Shown: positions 9,131 through 17,766, counted from the first letter of the stretch. The stretch is DNA of 64,000 nt from JAFNAG01 sp963824985 (GCA_963824985.1 CAWGRQ010000031.1:248001-312000); one strand, 5' to 3'. Program-made: numbers and translations. The notes: generated from the sequence alone by a model not told the origin.

Positions 9131-9745
9131 ATGGATAAGGCCATTGAAACCTTGATGAACGAACACAGACTGATCGAGCAGGTGCTTGGTTCTCTGGAAA
9201 CCTTCGTCGACAAACTCGCAGCGGGGGAGGAAGCCGACCGGCAAACGGTCAATGGGTACGCCGAGTTTTTCAGGAACTTCGCCGACAAATGCCACCACGG
9301 CAAGGAGGAGGACCGCCTGTTCGTGAAGATGAACGAGTTCGGCTTCCCCATGGAACACGGCCCGATCGGGGTGATGCTGGCGGACCACGTGGAGGGACGG
9401 AGTCATGTGGGAGCTCTGGCCGAGATTGGCGCAGGCAGCGGACCGCTTAATGCGGAGGAACGGAATTCGGTGATTGCCCAAAGCCATTTCTACATCCCGC
9501 TGTTGCGGTCTCATATCCTGAAAGAAGACAATATTCTGTATCCCATGGCAATCCAGGCCCTGCCGAAAGCCGAGATGGGAAAACTGTCCGAGGCATTCGA
9601 AGCCTTCGAGAACGAGATCATGGGCGCCGGTGCGCACGAGCGTTTTCATGCCCTGGCGGAAAAACTGATCGCAGACTATCCTCCCGATCCGGCGAAGATG
9701 GAGCAGTGTGACTCCTGCGTCGGCTGCCACGGACACATGGAATAA
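9131..9745 (+). CDS. Hemerythrin domain protein
   Basis: A 204-residue four-helix hemerythrin-like protein expected to bind a diiron centre and to sense or store O2 or react with NO in the cytoplasm. Candidate ligands are the His and Glu of LMNEHRLIEQ, the CHHGKEEDRLF stretch, MLADHVEGRSHV and the histidines and acidic residues around FYIPLLRSHILKEDNILYP. The C terminus carries an extra cluster, CDSCVGCHGH (C-x2-C-x2-C-H-x-H), which could bind another metal. The start at 9131 (MDKAIETLMNEH) gives a normal length; the frame is open to 9095 but has no family similarity there. It lies just downstream of the Rrf2 regulator and was probably placed under its control. Confidence 0.85.
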   Translation: MDKAIETLMNEHRLIEQVLGSLETFVDKLAAGEEADRQTVNGYAEFFRNFADKCHHGKEEDRLFVKMNEFGFPMEHGPIGVMLADHVEGRSHVGALAEIGAGSGPLNAEERNSVIAQSHFYIPLLRSHILKEDNILYPMAIQALPKAEMGKLSEAFEAFENEIMGAGAHERFHALAEKLIADYPPDPAKMEQCDSCVGCHGHME

Positions 9746-9780
9746 TCGAAAAGGAGAAACGGGCTTTCACCTGGTATCAC

Positions 9781-9985
9781 TCAGATGCTGTCGATTCTGA
9801 GCGCGGGGTCCAATTCTTCCGGGGTAATGAAGCGATGCCCCTCGAAATCGGATTGAAACAGGGCAAGTCCCATTTTGAAGGCGTCTATGGCATTGGCAAC
9901 TGACATCAGCGGCGCGGAGGGGGTCCCTCTCCAGGAGCGATCCTATGCGACCGGTTCCGATGATTGCGGCGCGATACACGGTCAT
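9781..9985 (-). pseudogene. Gfo/Idh/MocA-type oxidoreductase remnant with large internal deletion
   Basis: The first 24 codons, preceded by an AAGGAGG ribosome-binding site, encode MTVYRAAIIGTGRIGSLLER, the NAD-binding start of a Gfo/Idh oxidoreductase (GxGxxG). Near 9900 the frame changes directly into a different reading (VANAIDAFKMGLALFQSD to ITPEELDPALRIDSI and a stop), which looks like the C-terminal end of the same kind of protein. Roughly 250-300 central residues are missing. I infer an internal deletion that left both ends. It lies downstream of the sortilin-like gene on the same strand. Confidence 0.6.
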
Positions 9986-10094
9986 CAGTATCTGCCTCCT
10001 TCGGCCTGCGATGATGATTTCTATGCCCTATTTCAGGCGGCTGCGGCCGTCGGCTCGTCCCCTCATGGAAACAATGACGACACCCGATCCGTTC

Positions 10095-10307
10095 CTATCG
10101 GCTGGCAAAAAATCCGTGATTCAGGGCTTTTTCGTATTCGGCTCGAGAAAAACCCGGGCAGCGTCGAGCCAATTCGTCGATCAGAAAATCCCAGGTTTCA
10201 CGCCACTTCTGCCCGCCTCGATCGTCGGCAGGCAGGGGCCATCTCCCGGATCGGTACTCATCGGCGACGTCATATGCGCACCGGTCCAAATCGTTATGGG
10301 TTGCCAT
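10095..10307 (-). CDS. Small conserved-looking hypothetical protein
   Basis: A 70-residue acidic-to-neutral protein, probably helical, starting MATHNDLDRCAYDVADEYR and ending CPGFSRAEYEKALNHGFFASR. It has no signal peptide or membrane segment. The start is 24 nt downstream of the stop of the sortilin-like gene on the same strand, with an AAAGGAA ribosome-binding site about 9 nt before the ATG, which makes co-expression likely. I do not recognise a named family. The Trp/Tyr-rich composition and operon position favour a real gene over a chance reading frame. Confidence 0.5.
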   Translation of the reverse strand: MATHNDLDRCAYDVADEYRSGRWPLPADDRGGQKWRETWDFLIDELARRCPGFSRAEYEKALNHGFFASR

Positions 10308-10331
10308 CCGACGTGTTCCTTTGCCCGCGCA

Positions 10332-13300
10332 CTAGCCGGGCATGCGAAACGCCTTCCAGCGCGCCTCGTAGCGGTCCAGCCCTCCGCGATAGAATTCCAA
10401 CATCTCCCTCTGAGGTGTCGTCGGAGGTTGGTCGGCATCCTCGAGATCGCGGGCGAGGGCGGCCAGCGTCGCATTGACGCGATCCGGATTCCCGTCGGGG
10501 TTGCCGGCCAGCCGTGCCAGCTCCTCGAGAGCTCGTCCGGCATCGGCGCGGGCGCCTGGAGCGGCGGCGCCGTCACGCGCGGCTTCCAGTCGCGAGCGCG
10601 CGGAGTCGCGCGCCTCCGCCAGCGCCGCGGATCGTGCCAATTCGGCTTCCACGGCGCGTTGGAAATCAAGCAACGCCTTCAGATCGGCAGCCGAAGTTGT
10701 AACGCGGGAATCCGGGGCCACGGTCAATGGCTGGCTTAACGTGCGCCCATCTACCGTAAGCCGCACCTCGTAGCGTCCGGGCAGCACGAACGCGCCCGCC
10801 GGTCCCGTCGTGGCTTCGCCGGGCACCGCGGCGATCGAGTATTCCGATTCGAGCGCACGCGGGGCTGGATACCGGAGATCCCAGACGAATCGATTATGTC
10901 CGGCCCGTGCCGTCGGTGTGGTGAGCGGGGCAAGCCAGGAATCCGCAAAATATATTTCAGCGCGCGGGCGGACCAGCTTCTCATTGCTTGCAAAACGCCG
11001 CACCGCTGTGCCGTCGGGGCCGACGATTTCAATGATCACGGGCGAAGCAGGCGCCCGCGGGAGAATGTAATCCAGTATGGCCCCGGCCGGCGGATTCGGC
11101 GCGCGCGGCTCCTCGGGTGGCAAAGGCGTATCTTTGTTTGCGTTGGCGCGCAGCCGGATGGCGGCGGCCGGCGCCACAAGCAGGGGTCCGCCTGCAAGCG
11201 CCGCCTCGGACAGGTACCGCAGCGGTGTTATCGCATCGAGGGCCCAGAGGCCGCGCCCCTGGGTGGCAATGAGCACATCGTCCCCATGGACCCGCAGATC
11301 GTTGACTCCGGTACGAGGCAGATCCAGCTGCAGAGACTGCCACGTTTCCCCGTCGTCGAACGAAATATAAACGCCACGGCTCGTGCCTGCAAACAAGAGA
11401 CCTCGCCGATTGGGATCCTCGCGTACGACCCCAACCCACGCACCCGCGGGCAGACCGTGGCCGATCTCGGTCCAGGTTTTCCCGAAATCGTGGGTGCGCC
11501 AGGCGAGGGGGCGGAAATCGTCCAGGCGGTGACGGTCGCCGGCGACATACGCGGTTCCGGGATCGCTCGGGGAAGCGTCGATGATGTTGATCTTGGTCCA
11601 GTCGCGCAGGTCCGGAGGGGTAACGTTGGTCCAGGAACTGCCGTCGTTCCGCGTCACCTGGACGCGGCCGTTGTCGGTGCCGATCCAGACAACCCCGTCG
11701 GCTGCCGGCGAGGGTGCGATGGCGAAGATCACGCCATAGCCGCATGCCGTCGCTCTCTCGACGGGCACGTCCCCCTCGCATCCTTTTACATTCGCATCAG
11801 CGCCGGTCAAATCGGGGCTTATGGTCTGCCACGAAAGCCCCCCGTTCGTCGAGCGAAAGAGCACTTGCGACCCCAGGTAGATCGCGTGCGGCGGCCGCAC
11901 GGAAATCGCCAGCGGCGTGATCCAGGAATATCGGTACCGGACGCCCGTAGGGCGCTCCCCATAGCTTGAAACGGGCCAGGGCGAGACATTCTGAACCTGG
12001 CCTGTGCGCGCGTCCCACTTCGACAGTCTCCCGCCCAGGCCCGCGCCGTAAACAATATCGGGGTTCCGGGGATCGGGCACGTCGCCGTCGCGCTCATCGC
12101 CTCCCACGGGATGCCAGTCGCGGAATGTGATCTGTCCGTAGTCGCTTCGGCTGGCCAGCGCGACGGTACCGCTATCCTGCTGGCCGCTGTAAACCCAGTA
12201 GGGGAACCGGTTGTCGACGGCAAGACGATAGAACTGGCCGGTCGGCTGGTTGTACCAGGAACTCCATGTCGATCCTCCGTTCAAAGTGACGACCGTCCCC
12301 TGGTCGGCCCCGGTGATCATGCGGCGCGCATCCCTGGGGTCGATCCAGAGGCAATGGTAGTCGTCCCCTCCGGGGGATCCCCTCACGTAAGTGAAGGTCT
12401 TGCCTCCGTCCAGGGAGCGGCGCAAAGAGCGGCCCATCGCCCAGACGATGTCGGGGTTTCCCGGATCGGCCACCACGCCACTGTAATAGTTGGAGGCCAG
12501 ATTCACATCCGGATTGGTTCTTGCCCAGCTGGAGCCCCCATCGTCCGAGCGATAGAGGCCCCCCTCCGCTTCCGATTCGATGAGAGCCCAGACGCGCCGG
12601 GCTGAAGTCCCCGGCGCCACGGCCAGTTCGATCCTTCCGACCGCCCCCTTCGGCAGGCCCTGGCCGCCGACGCCGGACCATGTCCGGCCGCCGTCGATTG
12701 ATTTGTGAATGCCGCTCCCCGGACCGATCGTGGGCTGGAAATAGTCGAGCCAGGGGTGGCGCCGGATCTGCCAGAGGGAAGCGTACAGGATGTCGGGTTG
12801 AGCCGGATCCCCAGCGATGTCTACCGCACCCGTATCCGCATCACGAAAGAGGACCTTATTCCAGCTTTTTCCGCCATCCTCGGTACGGAACAGACCCCGC
12901 TCCTCGTTCGCTCCGAACACGTGGCCGAGTGCCGCTACCAGGGCTACTTCGGCGCTGCGCGGATCAACCCAGATACTGCCGATGTGGCGTGAGTCTTTGA
13001 GCCCGACATGGCTCCAACTCCCGCCCCCGTCGATAGAACGATAGACCCCATCGCCATCCACGATGTCCCAGCGTTGCTGCACCTGGCCGGTCCCGGCCCA
13101 GAGCACGCGAGGGTCGCTCGGCGCGACCGCCAGGGCGCCGATGGACGCACTCCCCTGCCGGTCGAACAGCGGACGCCAGGTGACTCCGGCATCGGTCGTT
13201 CTCCAGACGCCGCCATCGGCGCCACCGAAATAGAAGGTGGTCGTGCTGCCGGGAATTCCGGCGACCGCTGTCGCCCAGCCGGCACGGAACGGGCCAAGGA

Positions 13301-13436
13301 GTCGCCAGTGGAGCGCCGAAAAGGCGCTCTCGGGAATTGATTCGGCGCAAACGAGAACGGCTCCGGCTATCAAAAGTGCTGCCAGGCTCGAAGCGGCTGC
13401 AAACCTCCTGCATGGAAGTCGCTTGTGGCTGAGCAT
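10332..13436 (-). CDS. Sortilin/VPS10-like Asp-box repeat secreted protein
   Basis: A secreted protein of 1034 residues. The ATG at 13436 is preceded by GAAGGAGT and gives a signal peptide (RRFAAASSLAALLIAGAVLVC). The body is a series of beta-propeller blades marked by about ten Asp-box motifs S/T-x-D-x-G-x-T/S-W, for example RTTDAGVTW, RSIDGGGSW, RTEDGGKSW, KSIDGGRTW, RSDDGGSSW, RSTNGGLSW and RTHDFGKTW. The last 250 residues lack Asp boxes and form a beta-sandwich followed by a charged helical tail. Such proteins are annotated as glycosyl hydrolase (BNR/sialidase-fold) or VPS10 proteins, but no catalytic function is proven. It is followed by the 70-residue gene and the oxidoreductase remnant. 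Confidence 0.85.
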   Translation of the reverse strand: MLSHKRLPCRRFAAASSLAALLIAGAVLVCAESIPESAFSALHWRLLGPFRAGWATAVAGIPGSTTTFYFGGADGGVWRTTDAGVTWRPLFDRQGSASIGALAVAPSDPRVLWAGTGQVQQRWDIVDGDGVYRSIDGGGSWSHVGLKDSRHIGSIWVDPRSAEVALVAALGHVFGANEERGLFRTEDGGKSWNKVLFRDADTGAVDIAGDPAQPDILYASLWQIRRHPWLDYFQPTIGPGSGIHKSIDGGRTWSGVGGQGLPKGAVGRIELAVAPGTSARRVWALIESEAEGGLYRSDDGGSSWARTNPDVNLASNYYSGVVADPGNPDIVWAMGRSLRRSLDGGKTFTYVRGSPGGDDYHCLWIDPRDARRMITGADQGTVVTLNGGSTWSSWYNQPTGQFYRLAVDNRFPYWVYSGQQDSGTVALASRSDYGQITFRDWHPVGGDERDGDVPDPRNPDIVYGAGLGGRLSKWDARTGQVQNVSPWPVSSYGERPTGVRYRYSWITPLAISVRPPHAIYLGSQVLFRSTNGGLSWQTISPDLTGADANVKGCEGDVPVERATACGYGVIFAIAPSPAADGVVWIGTDNGRVQVTRNDGSSWTNVTPPDLRDWTKINIIDASPSDPGTAYVAGDRHRLDDFRPLAWRTHDFGKTWTEIGHGLPAGAWVGVVREDPNRRGLLFAGTSRGVYISFDDGETWQSLQLDLPRTGVNDLRVHGDDVLIATQGRGLWALDAITPLRYLSEAALAGGPLLVAPAAAIRLRANANKDTPLPPEEPRAPNPPAGAILDYILPRAPASPVIIEIVGPDGTAVRRFASNEKLVRPRAEIYFADSWLAPLTTPTARAGHNRFVWDLRYPAPRALESEYSIAAVPGEATTGPAGAFVLPGRYEVRLTVDGRTLSQPLTVAPDSRVTTSAADLKALLDFQRAVEAELARSAALAEARDSARSRLEAARDGAAAPGARADAGRALEELARLAGNPDGNPDRVNATLAALARDLEDADQPPTTPQREMLEFYRGGLDRYEARWKAFRMPG

Positions 13437-13634
13437 ACATACTCCTTCGATTGGGAAATGATGAAGGATCATCCTTTCGACTGTGGTCACGAGGATAGCA
13501 TGAAACTTCGGCGACGAGCGCAGAGATCAATCCTCGGCCGATCGCTCATTTTGGGCCCATCCTTCCGCACCCAATGTCTGCCTGTCGGCGGCCTGAATAG
13601 AAATTGCATCTGTTTAGCCGATGCTGAACAGCAG
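13437..13634. other. Upstream region of the sortilin-like gene
   Basis: About 200 bp containing the ribosome-binding site of the sortilin-like gene at its left edge and then the boundary of the dispersed repeat. No gene is seen. Confidence 0.4.
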
Positions 13635-13763
13635 AACGCAAAGACGCAAGGACGCAAAGAGAATCCTTTCGGTTCGCGGGCATGGGCGGCCTTCGGCCGC
13701 GCCCACGCCTGTTGCTCAGTGTCGATCTTTGCGCCCCTGCGCCTTTGTGTCCTTGCGTTTTGC
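13635..13763. repeat. Dispersed GACGCAA palindromic repeat, second locus
   Basis: AACGCAAAGACGCAAGGACG at the left end is mirrored by CCTTTGTGTCCTTGCGTTTT at the right end, enclosing a perfect inner hairpin GGGCGGCC-TTC-GGCCGCGCCC. It belongs to the same family as the tandem units at 1098-1375, sharing the ACGCAA-GACGCAAGG core. Conceptual translation gives the low-complexity peptide NARTQRRRGAKI, which is not a gene. Confidence 0.75.
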
Positions 13764-13879
13764 TTCTTCATCCATTTGATTTGGCTAGACAATTACTAGA
13801 AATTGGTAGTGACGGAGATCCCGGACGGTATAATCTGATTCGAGGGTTGTTCACAGTTCAATATATGGAGAATTGGCAC

Positions 13880-15496
13880 ATGTCCGGAAACGATCCGCTC
13901 CCCGATGTAACCGTTGACCAACTGCCCGAGCATTTGCGCGCGGCTGCCGAGCGCGCCGGATGGACGACCCTCATGCCGGTTCAGGCTCGGGCCATCCCAT
14001 ATCTGCTTGCCGCGCGGAACATGATGATTCAGGCCCGCACCGGCAGCGGCAAAACCGGCGCCTTCCTGCTCCCGATGCTGGAGAGGCTTGATCCGAAGCT
14101 CCTTCATTGTCAGGCGCTCATTCTGGTCCCCACGCGGGAACTCGCCCGGCAGGTGTCGCAGGAGGCCGAAAGGTTGTGCACCGAAGCCGGTTTCCGCACC
14201 GTGGTCGTTTATGGGGGCGTCGGCTATGACGCGCAGATTGACGCGCTCAAGCACGGCGCTCAAATCGTCGTCGCCACGCCGGGGCGCGCGCTCGATCATC
14301 TCCTCAAACGCACTTTCACCCTCGATCGGATCAAGATGCTGATCTTCGACGAGGCCGACCGCATGCTGTCCATGGGTTTTTACCCCGATATGAAGCAGAT
14401 CCAGAGCTATCTGCCCGACCGCAACCTGCACACCTGCATGTTTTCGGCCACCTTCCCGGGCTACGTCATGCGCACGGCGCGCGAGTTCATACGCGAACCG
14501 GAATTTATCACCCTCAGCCTCGATCATGTGCACGTGACCGACACCGAACACATCTTTTACCTGGTTCGAGGTATGGACAGGGATCGCGGCCTCATTCGCC
14601 TGATCGAGGTCGAGAACCCGGCTTCGGCCATAATTTTCTGCAACACCAAGGTCAAAGTGCATTACGTGTCGGTGGTCCTGCAGAGTTTCGGCTACGACGC
14701 GGATGAGCTGAGCGCTGATCTGTCGCAAAAGGATCGCGAGCGGGTCATGGCACGAGTGCGCCAGGGGAAGTTGCGGTTCCTGGTGGCCACCGACGTGGCC
14801 GCGCGCGGCATCGACATCCCGGACCTTTCTCACGTGATCCTGTACGAACCGCCCGAGGATCCCGAGGCCTATATCCACCGCGCCGGGCGCACCGGGCGCG
14901 CAGGGGCGGCCGGCGTCGCCATTTCCCTGGTGAGCGACCTGGAGAAGATGGAACTCGATCGCATCGCCAGACGCTTCGGCATCAATATGCAGGAGCGACC
15001 GCTGCCCACTCCCGCCGACGTGGAATCGGTGGTGGCCGAACGCATCACGGCCCTGCTCGAAGCGCGCCTGCGCCAGCGTGACAAACTGCATGTCGAGCGA
15101 AGCCAGCGTTTCGTGCCGCTGGGCCGAAGCCTGGCCGAAAACGAGGACCAATCAGCCATCATCGCGATGCTGCTGGACGATTACTACCAGCAGACACTTC
15201 ATGTCCCTTTGCCGCAACCGGCCGAAACGCCGGCTCCCGCGAGACAAAACAGCGCGGGGGCGAGCCCCGCCGCCGCCCACGCCGATGAAAGAGCAAGATC
15301 CGGTTCGGCCGGTGGAGCGGCTGTTTTCGTTTGTACTGCGCTCCCGTATCCTGATCGTTGGACGCGACACGCTGGCGAGAAGCAAAAGCAGACTGCACTT
15401 CGTGCTGATTACCCACGACCTCTCCGAAACCAGCCGGGCGGAAATTCTCTCGGATTTCGCCTATTACCCGGTGGTGCAACATTACACCGCGAATGA
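13880..15496 (+). CDS. DEAD-box ATP-dependent RNA helicase
   Basis: An RNA helicase of the RhlE/CshA kind that unwinds RNA duplexes with ATP. Motifs in order are the Q motif (MPVQARAIP), Walker A ARTGSGKTGAF, PTRELA, TPGRALDHLL, DEAD, SAT, and in the second RecA domain IIFCNTK, ATDVAARGID and HRAGRTGRAG. The ATG at 13880 has GGAG 9 nt before it; an upstream ATG at 13865 is the alternative. The open frame runs to 15496, but after about 15256 its sequence is unconvincing and overlaps the next gene. One missing base in the GGGGG run near 15256-15260 would end the protein at the TGA at 15286-15288, overlapping the next ATG as ATGA, with a basic PRRRPRR tail and a length of 469 residues. Confidence 0.85.
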   Translation: MSGNDPLPDVTVDQLPEHLRAAAERAGWTTLMPVQARAIPYLLAARNMMIQARTGSGKTGAFLLPMLERLDPKLLHCQALILVPTRELARQVSQEAERLCTEAGFRTVVVYGGVGYDAQIDALKHGAQIVVATPGRALDHLLKRTFTLDRIKMLIFDEADRMLSMGFYPDMKQIQSYLPDRNLHTCMFSATFPGYVMRTAREFIREPEFITLSLDHVHVTDTEHIFYLVRGMDRDRGLIRLIEVENPASAIIFCNTKVKVHYVSVVLQSFGYDADELSADLSQKDRERVMARVRQGKLRFLVATDVAARGIDIPDLSHVILYEPPEDPEAYIHRAGRTGRAGAAGVAISLVSDLEKMELDRIARRFGINMQERPLPTPADVESVVAERITALLEARLRQRDKLHVERSQRFVPLGRSLAENEDQSAIIAMLLDDYYQQTLHVPLPQPAETPAPARQNSAGASPAAAHADERARSGSAGGAAVFVCTALPYPDRWTRHAGEKQKQTALRADYPRPLRNQPGGNSLGFRLLPGGATLHRE

Positions 15497-15641
15497 GTTG
15501 GAGAAGTTTTTCGGGATCAAGGGGGCAAAGGTGATCGGGTTCAAAAAGTCAGGCCTGGCCAAATCGCTTTACGCGGGATTGAAAGAATATCGAATCAACA
15601 TGCCGGCAGGGCCGCCAGCCCCCCCTGGACGCTTCGGCTGA
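15285..15641 (+). CDS. L7Ae/L30e-like RNA-binding protein
   Basis: A 118-residue protein similar to the L7Ae/L30e/YlxQ fold that binds kink-turn RNA. Typical are FVLRSRILIVGRDTLARS, HFVLITHDLSETSR, VVQHYTANELEKFFG and VIGFKKSGLAKSLY. It begins at an ATG inside the apparent end of the helicase gene. Reading the helicase in its presumed correct frame puts its stop at ATGA, so the two genes are translationally coupled. Helicase and RNA-binding partner probably act on ribosome assembly or RNA structure. The ending PAGPPAPPG is a short disordered tail. Confidence 0.8.
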   Translation: MKEQDPVRPVERLFSFVLRSRILIVGRDTLARSKSRLHFVLITHDLSETSRAEILSDFAYYPVVQHYTANELEKFFGIKGAKVIGFKKSGLAKSLYAGLKEYRINMPAGPPAPPGRFG

Positions 15642-15769
15642 TGGCCGGAGGCAGAGTCCTTTATGCGCTCGAAGCGCACTCGGATGCATGAAAATCTCAT
15701 CTTCTCATCGCGCTTTCCCTGCGCTGCCCCCTCCAGGGCTCTTGCCGCTTGATTCTCCGTTCCCAGGGC

Positions 15770-16732
15770 TCACGCCCCTGGCTCTGCTGCTCCACCCCTT
15801 CGAGGTTTACACGGCGCGGCATCCGATCCGAATTGTCGCCTCAGCGGAGGCGGCGGCATGCAATTGATCTCCGTCCACTTCCCCGTGTCTGGGTGAGGAA
15901 AACCCATGAATGCGTGGTGCAGATAGTAGCCCAGGTCGCCCGGCAGAGCCCGGCTGTTCTCCGCGGGAACCCCTCCGGCCGGGTAAAGCGGATCGCCAAC
16001 CAGCGGATGTCCGGCGGCGGCAAGGTGGATGCGGATCTGGTGCGGCCGGCCGGTTGTGATCCTGACCTGAAGCAGGGAGCAGGCATCGCGCCGCTCGAGG
16101 ACGTTTACGTGGCTATGGGCAGGCCTTCCGCGCGGGGATGCGGCATAAATGGTCTTTAAATACCCGTGTGGAACCGGACCGATTGGAGTGTCCACTTCAA
16201 ACTCGTCGGCGGCGGGACAGCCCGCGGCCAGGGCACGATAGATTTTCAGAATTTCGCCGCCGCGCCATGCCTGCAGGGTTTTCGACGCGGCCTCCCGGGT
16301 CGCCGCGAACAGAACAATTCCGGAGGTCCCGCGACCCAGCCGGTGCAACGGGCTGGCGGCGGGAAAATGGCGCCGGACGAGCGTCAGAAGCGTATGTGCC
16401 ATAAAGACGCCTCCGCCTGGAATCGTGGGGAGTCCGCCGGGTTTGGCCACCGCGAGCATGTACGCATCCCGATACAGGATGGCGAAAGACCGGGGAACCT
16501 CGGGCTCCTCCCAGGGCGGACGCATCCAGCTCAGCCGCTGGCCCGGCTTCAGAATCGTGTTCCGCGTCGACGGAATTCCATCCAGGAGCACGCGCCCCGA
16601 TTCGATGCGATCGAGCCATTCTTCACGCGAGAATGTCGGATAGCATCGTGCCAGGTAGTCAATCATCCTCAGGCCGGCGGCGGCGGCGCCCAGAAGCTCT
16701 CGATATTCAAAGCCGTCGTTCAAGGATGTCAT
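15770..16732 (-). CDS. RluA-family pseudouridine synthase-like protein lacking catalytic Asp
   Basis: A 320-residue member of the RluA pseudouridine synthase family. The N-terminal third has an S4-like segment (LARCYPTFSREEWLDRIESG), followed by the catalytic domain with VAKPGGLPTIPG, HRLGRGTSGIVLF and GRPHQIRIHLAAAGHPLVGD. In active RluA enzymes the first motif is HRLD-x-x-TSG and the Asp is the nucleophile; here that position is Gly. It may be inactive, use another residue, or have an RNA-binding role. The start at 16732 gives MTSLNDGFEYRELLG; an upstream ATG at 16771 is possible. Confidence 0.8.
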   Translation of the reverse strand: MTSLNDGFEYRELLGAAAAGLRMIDYLARCYPTFSREEWLDRIESGRVLLDGIPSTRNTILKPGQRLSWMRPPWEEPEVPRSFAILYRDAYMLAVAKPGGLPTIPGGGVFMAHTLLTLVRRHFPAASPLHRLGRGTSGIVLFAATREAASKTLQAWRGGEILKIYRALAAGCPAADEFEVDTPIGPVPHGYLKTIYAASPRGRPAHSHVNVLERRDACSLLQVRITTGRPHQIRIHLAAAGHPLVGDPLYPAGGVPAENSRALPGDLGYYLHHAFMGFPHPDTGKWTEINCMPPPPLRRQFGSDAAPCKPRRGGAAEPGA

Positions 16733-16938
16733 GGCCAACCGTCTGCCCTGGAGAATCGCATGAACTGCCATGATAACAGAAGGTGAATGGCCTGCGGATG
16801 TTTGTCAACCCAAAGCGCACCGTAATACGCGTGATTCGCGAAGCAAGAGATCTCAGGACACGGATGAACGCGGATCGACTCGATGGGCGGGCCGGGGCGG
16901 CGCCGCACGCGGCTGCGTTGCATTGTGCGCGGGATAAG

Positions 16939-17085
16939 CTACCCGCCGAACCAGTAGGTCATCTTTGCCATGAGCACGTTGTCCGCACGGCGATTGACAT
17001 TGGCTTCACCCGCCCATCCTGAGAGCGACGTCGCCGCCGTATTGACCATCGTTGTGCCGTCCGGGCGCTGATGGAGTCGGAATTG
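16939..17085 (-). pseudogene. C-terminal fragment of an outer-membrane beta-barrel protein
   Basis: The minus strand encodes a short end, YQFRLHQRPDGTTMVNTAAT to NVLMAKMTYWFGG and a stop. The alternating hydrophobic pattern and aromatic last strand resemble the C-terminal strand of outer-membrane barrels. Upstream of about 17085 the reading becomes meaningless, so the rest of the gene is missing. The family is a guess. Confidence 0.4.
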
Positions 17086-17249
17086 GTACCGGCATCTACG
17101 AGAAAGGCTCAGCTCCGGCTCCCTGCGCGGGAGAATGGGGACTGACGACGCAAATGTTCTGATCCGAAAATGACCTTTTTGGATAACACTGCCGTAGTAT
17201 TCTTGGAGATTTCCGGTCCCTTCATAGACCCCAGCGCCGAAGGCGCCAT

Positions 17250-17318
17250 GGAGTGCGGCGGCATGACGCCGCTTTTGCCATTCCCTACTTGGAAAGCGGC
17301 GCAGTGGCGCCGCACTCC
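17250..17318. repeat. Long hairpin repeat (26-bp arms)
   Basis: GGAGTGCGGCGGCATGACGC begins the left arm; GGAGTGCGGCGCCACTGCGC begins the reverse complement of the right arm, so the arms match at about 22 of 26 positions around a loop of roughly 16 bases. There is no downstream T-run. It looks like a REP-type element rather than a terminator. Confidence 0.75.
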
Positions 17319-17340
17319 AAGGCGCTGCGCGCGACATCTG

Positions 17341-17380
17341 CTATTTTCATGTGTCACCGGGTGCGCCAAAGGCCCGTGGA
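17341..17380. repeat. Inverted partial copy of the 1098-1375 repeat
   Basis: TTTTCATGTGTCACCGGGTG matches, in reverse orientation, the CACCCGGTGACGCATGAAAA section of the tandem units at 1122-1145 and 1262-1285. Only about 35 bp is shared. It shows that the repeat family spreads as pieces. Confidence 0.6.
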
Positions 17381-17640
17381 CTACTGCTTATAATTGACAC
17401 GTGCGAAAAACCAGGCGCCGATTTTGGTTTTAGGGAATCGTTAACCATCTGTTCTCATCAGATTTCATGGAGAGGCGCCCGGATGGGATGGAACCAACGC
17501 GCTCCGCAGGCGTACCAGCCATTACATCGATGAGTCCGGGAGAGCGCTATGCGGTGGAAGGCAGGTGAGAAATGCAGGGCTCCATGATTACCTGCTCCCA
17601 ACCCCGAGCTTACGCCTGGGGCCCCTTCGGGGATGGGGAT

Positions 17641-17766
17641 TTAGTTTCTGTCACTATATTGCGCGGGACTCAATTGCTCGCTGCAAATATCGTAGTCGAA
17701 GATAATCCCTTCGCGGGCTTTGATGCAGTTTAGGTGTTCACGGAGGTGGGCCCTGGCGATAGGGTT
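17641..17766 (-). pseudogene. Short open fragment of an unidentified gene
   Basis: An open reading of 41 codons without a start codon ends HLNCIKAREGIIFDYDICSE and a few more residues before a stop. It has the amino-acid composition of a real protein but no recognisable family. It lies directly downstream of the kinase gene on the same strand, so it could be the tail of a deleted gene. Confidence 0.25.

Noticed and set aside
10473..10773. Plus-strand frames inside the tail of the sortilin-like gene
   Set aside because: They are arginine/serine-rich shadows; the minus-strand gene is continuous from signal peptide to stop.
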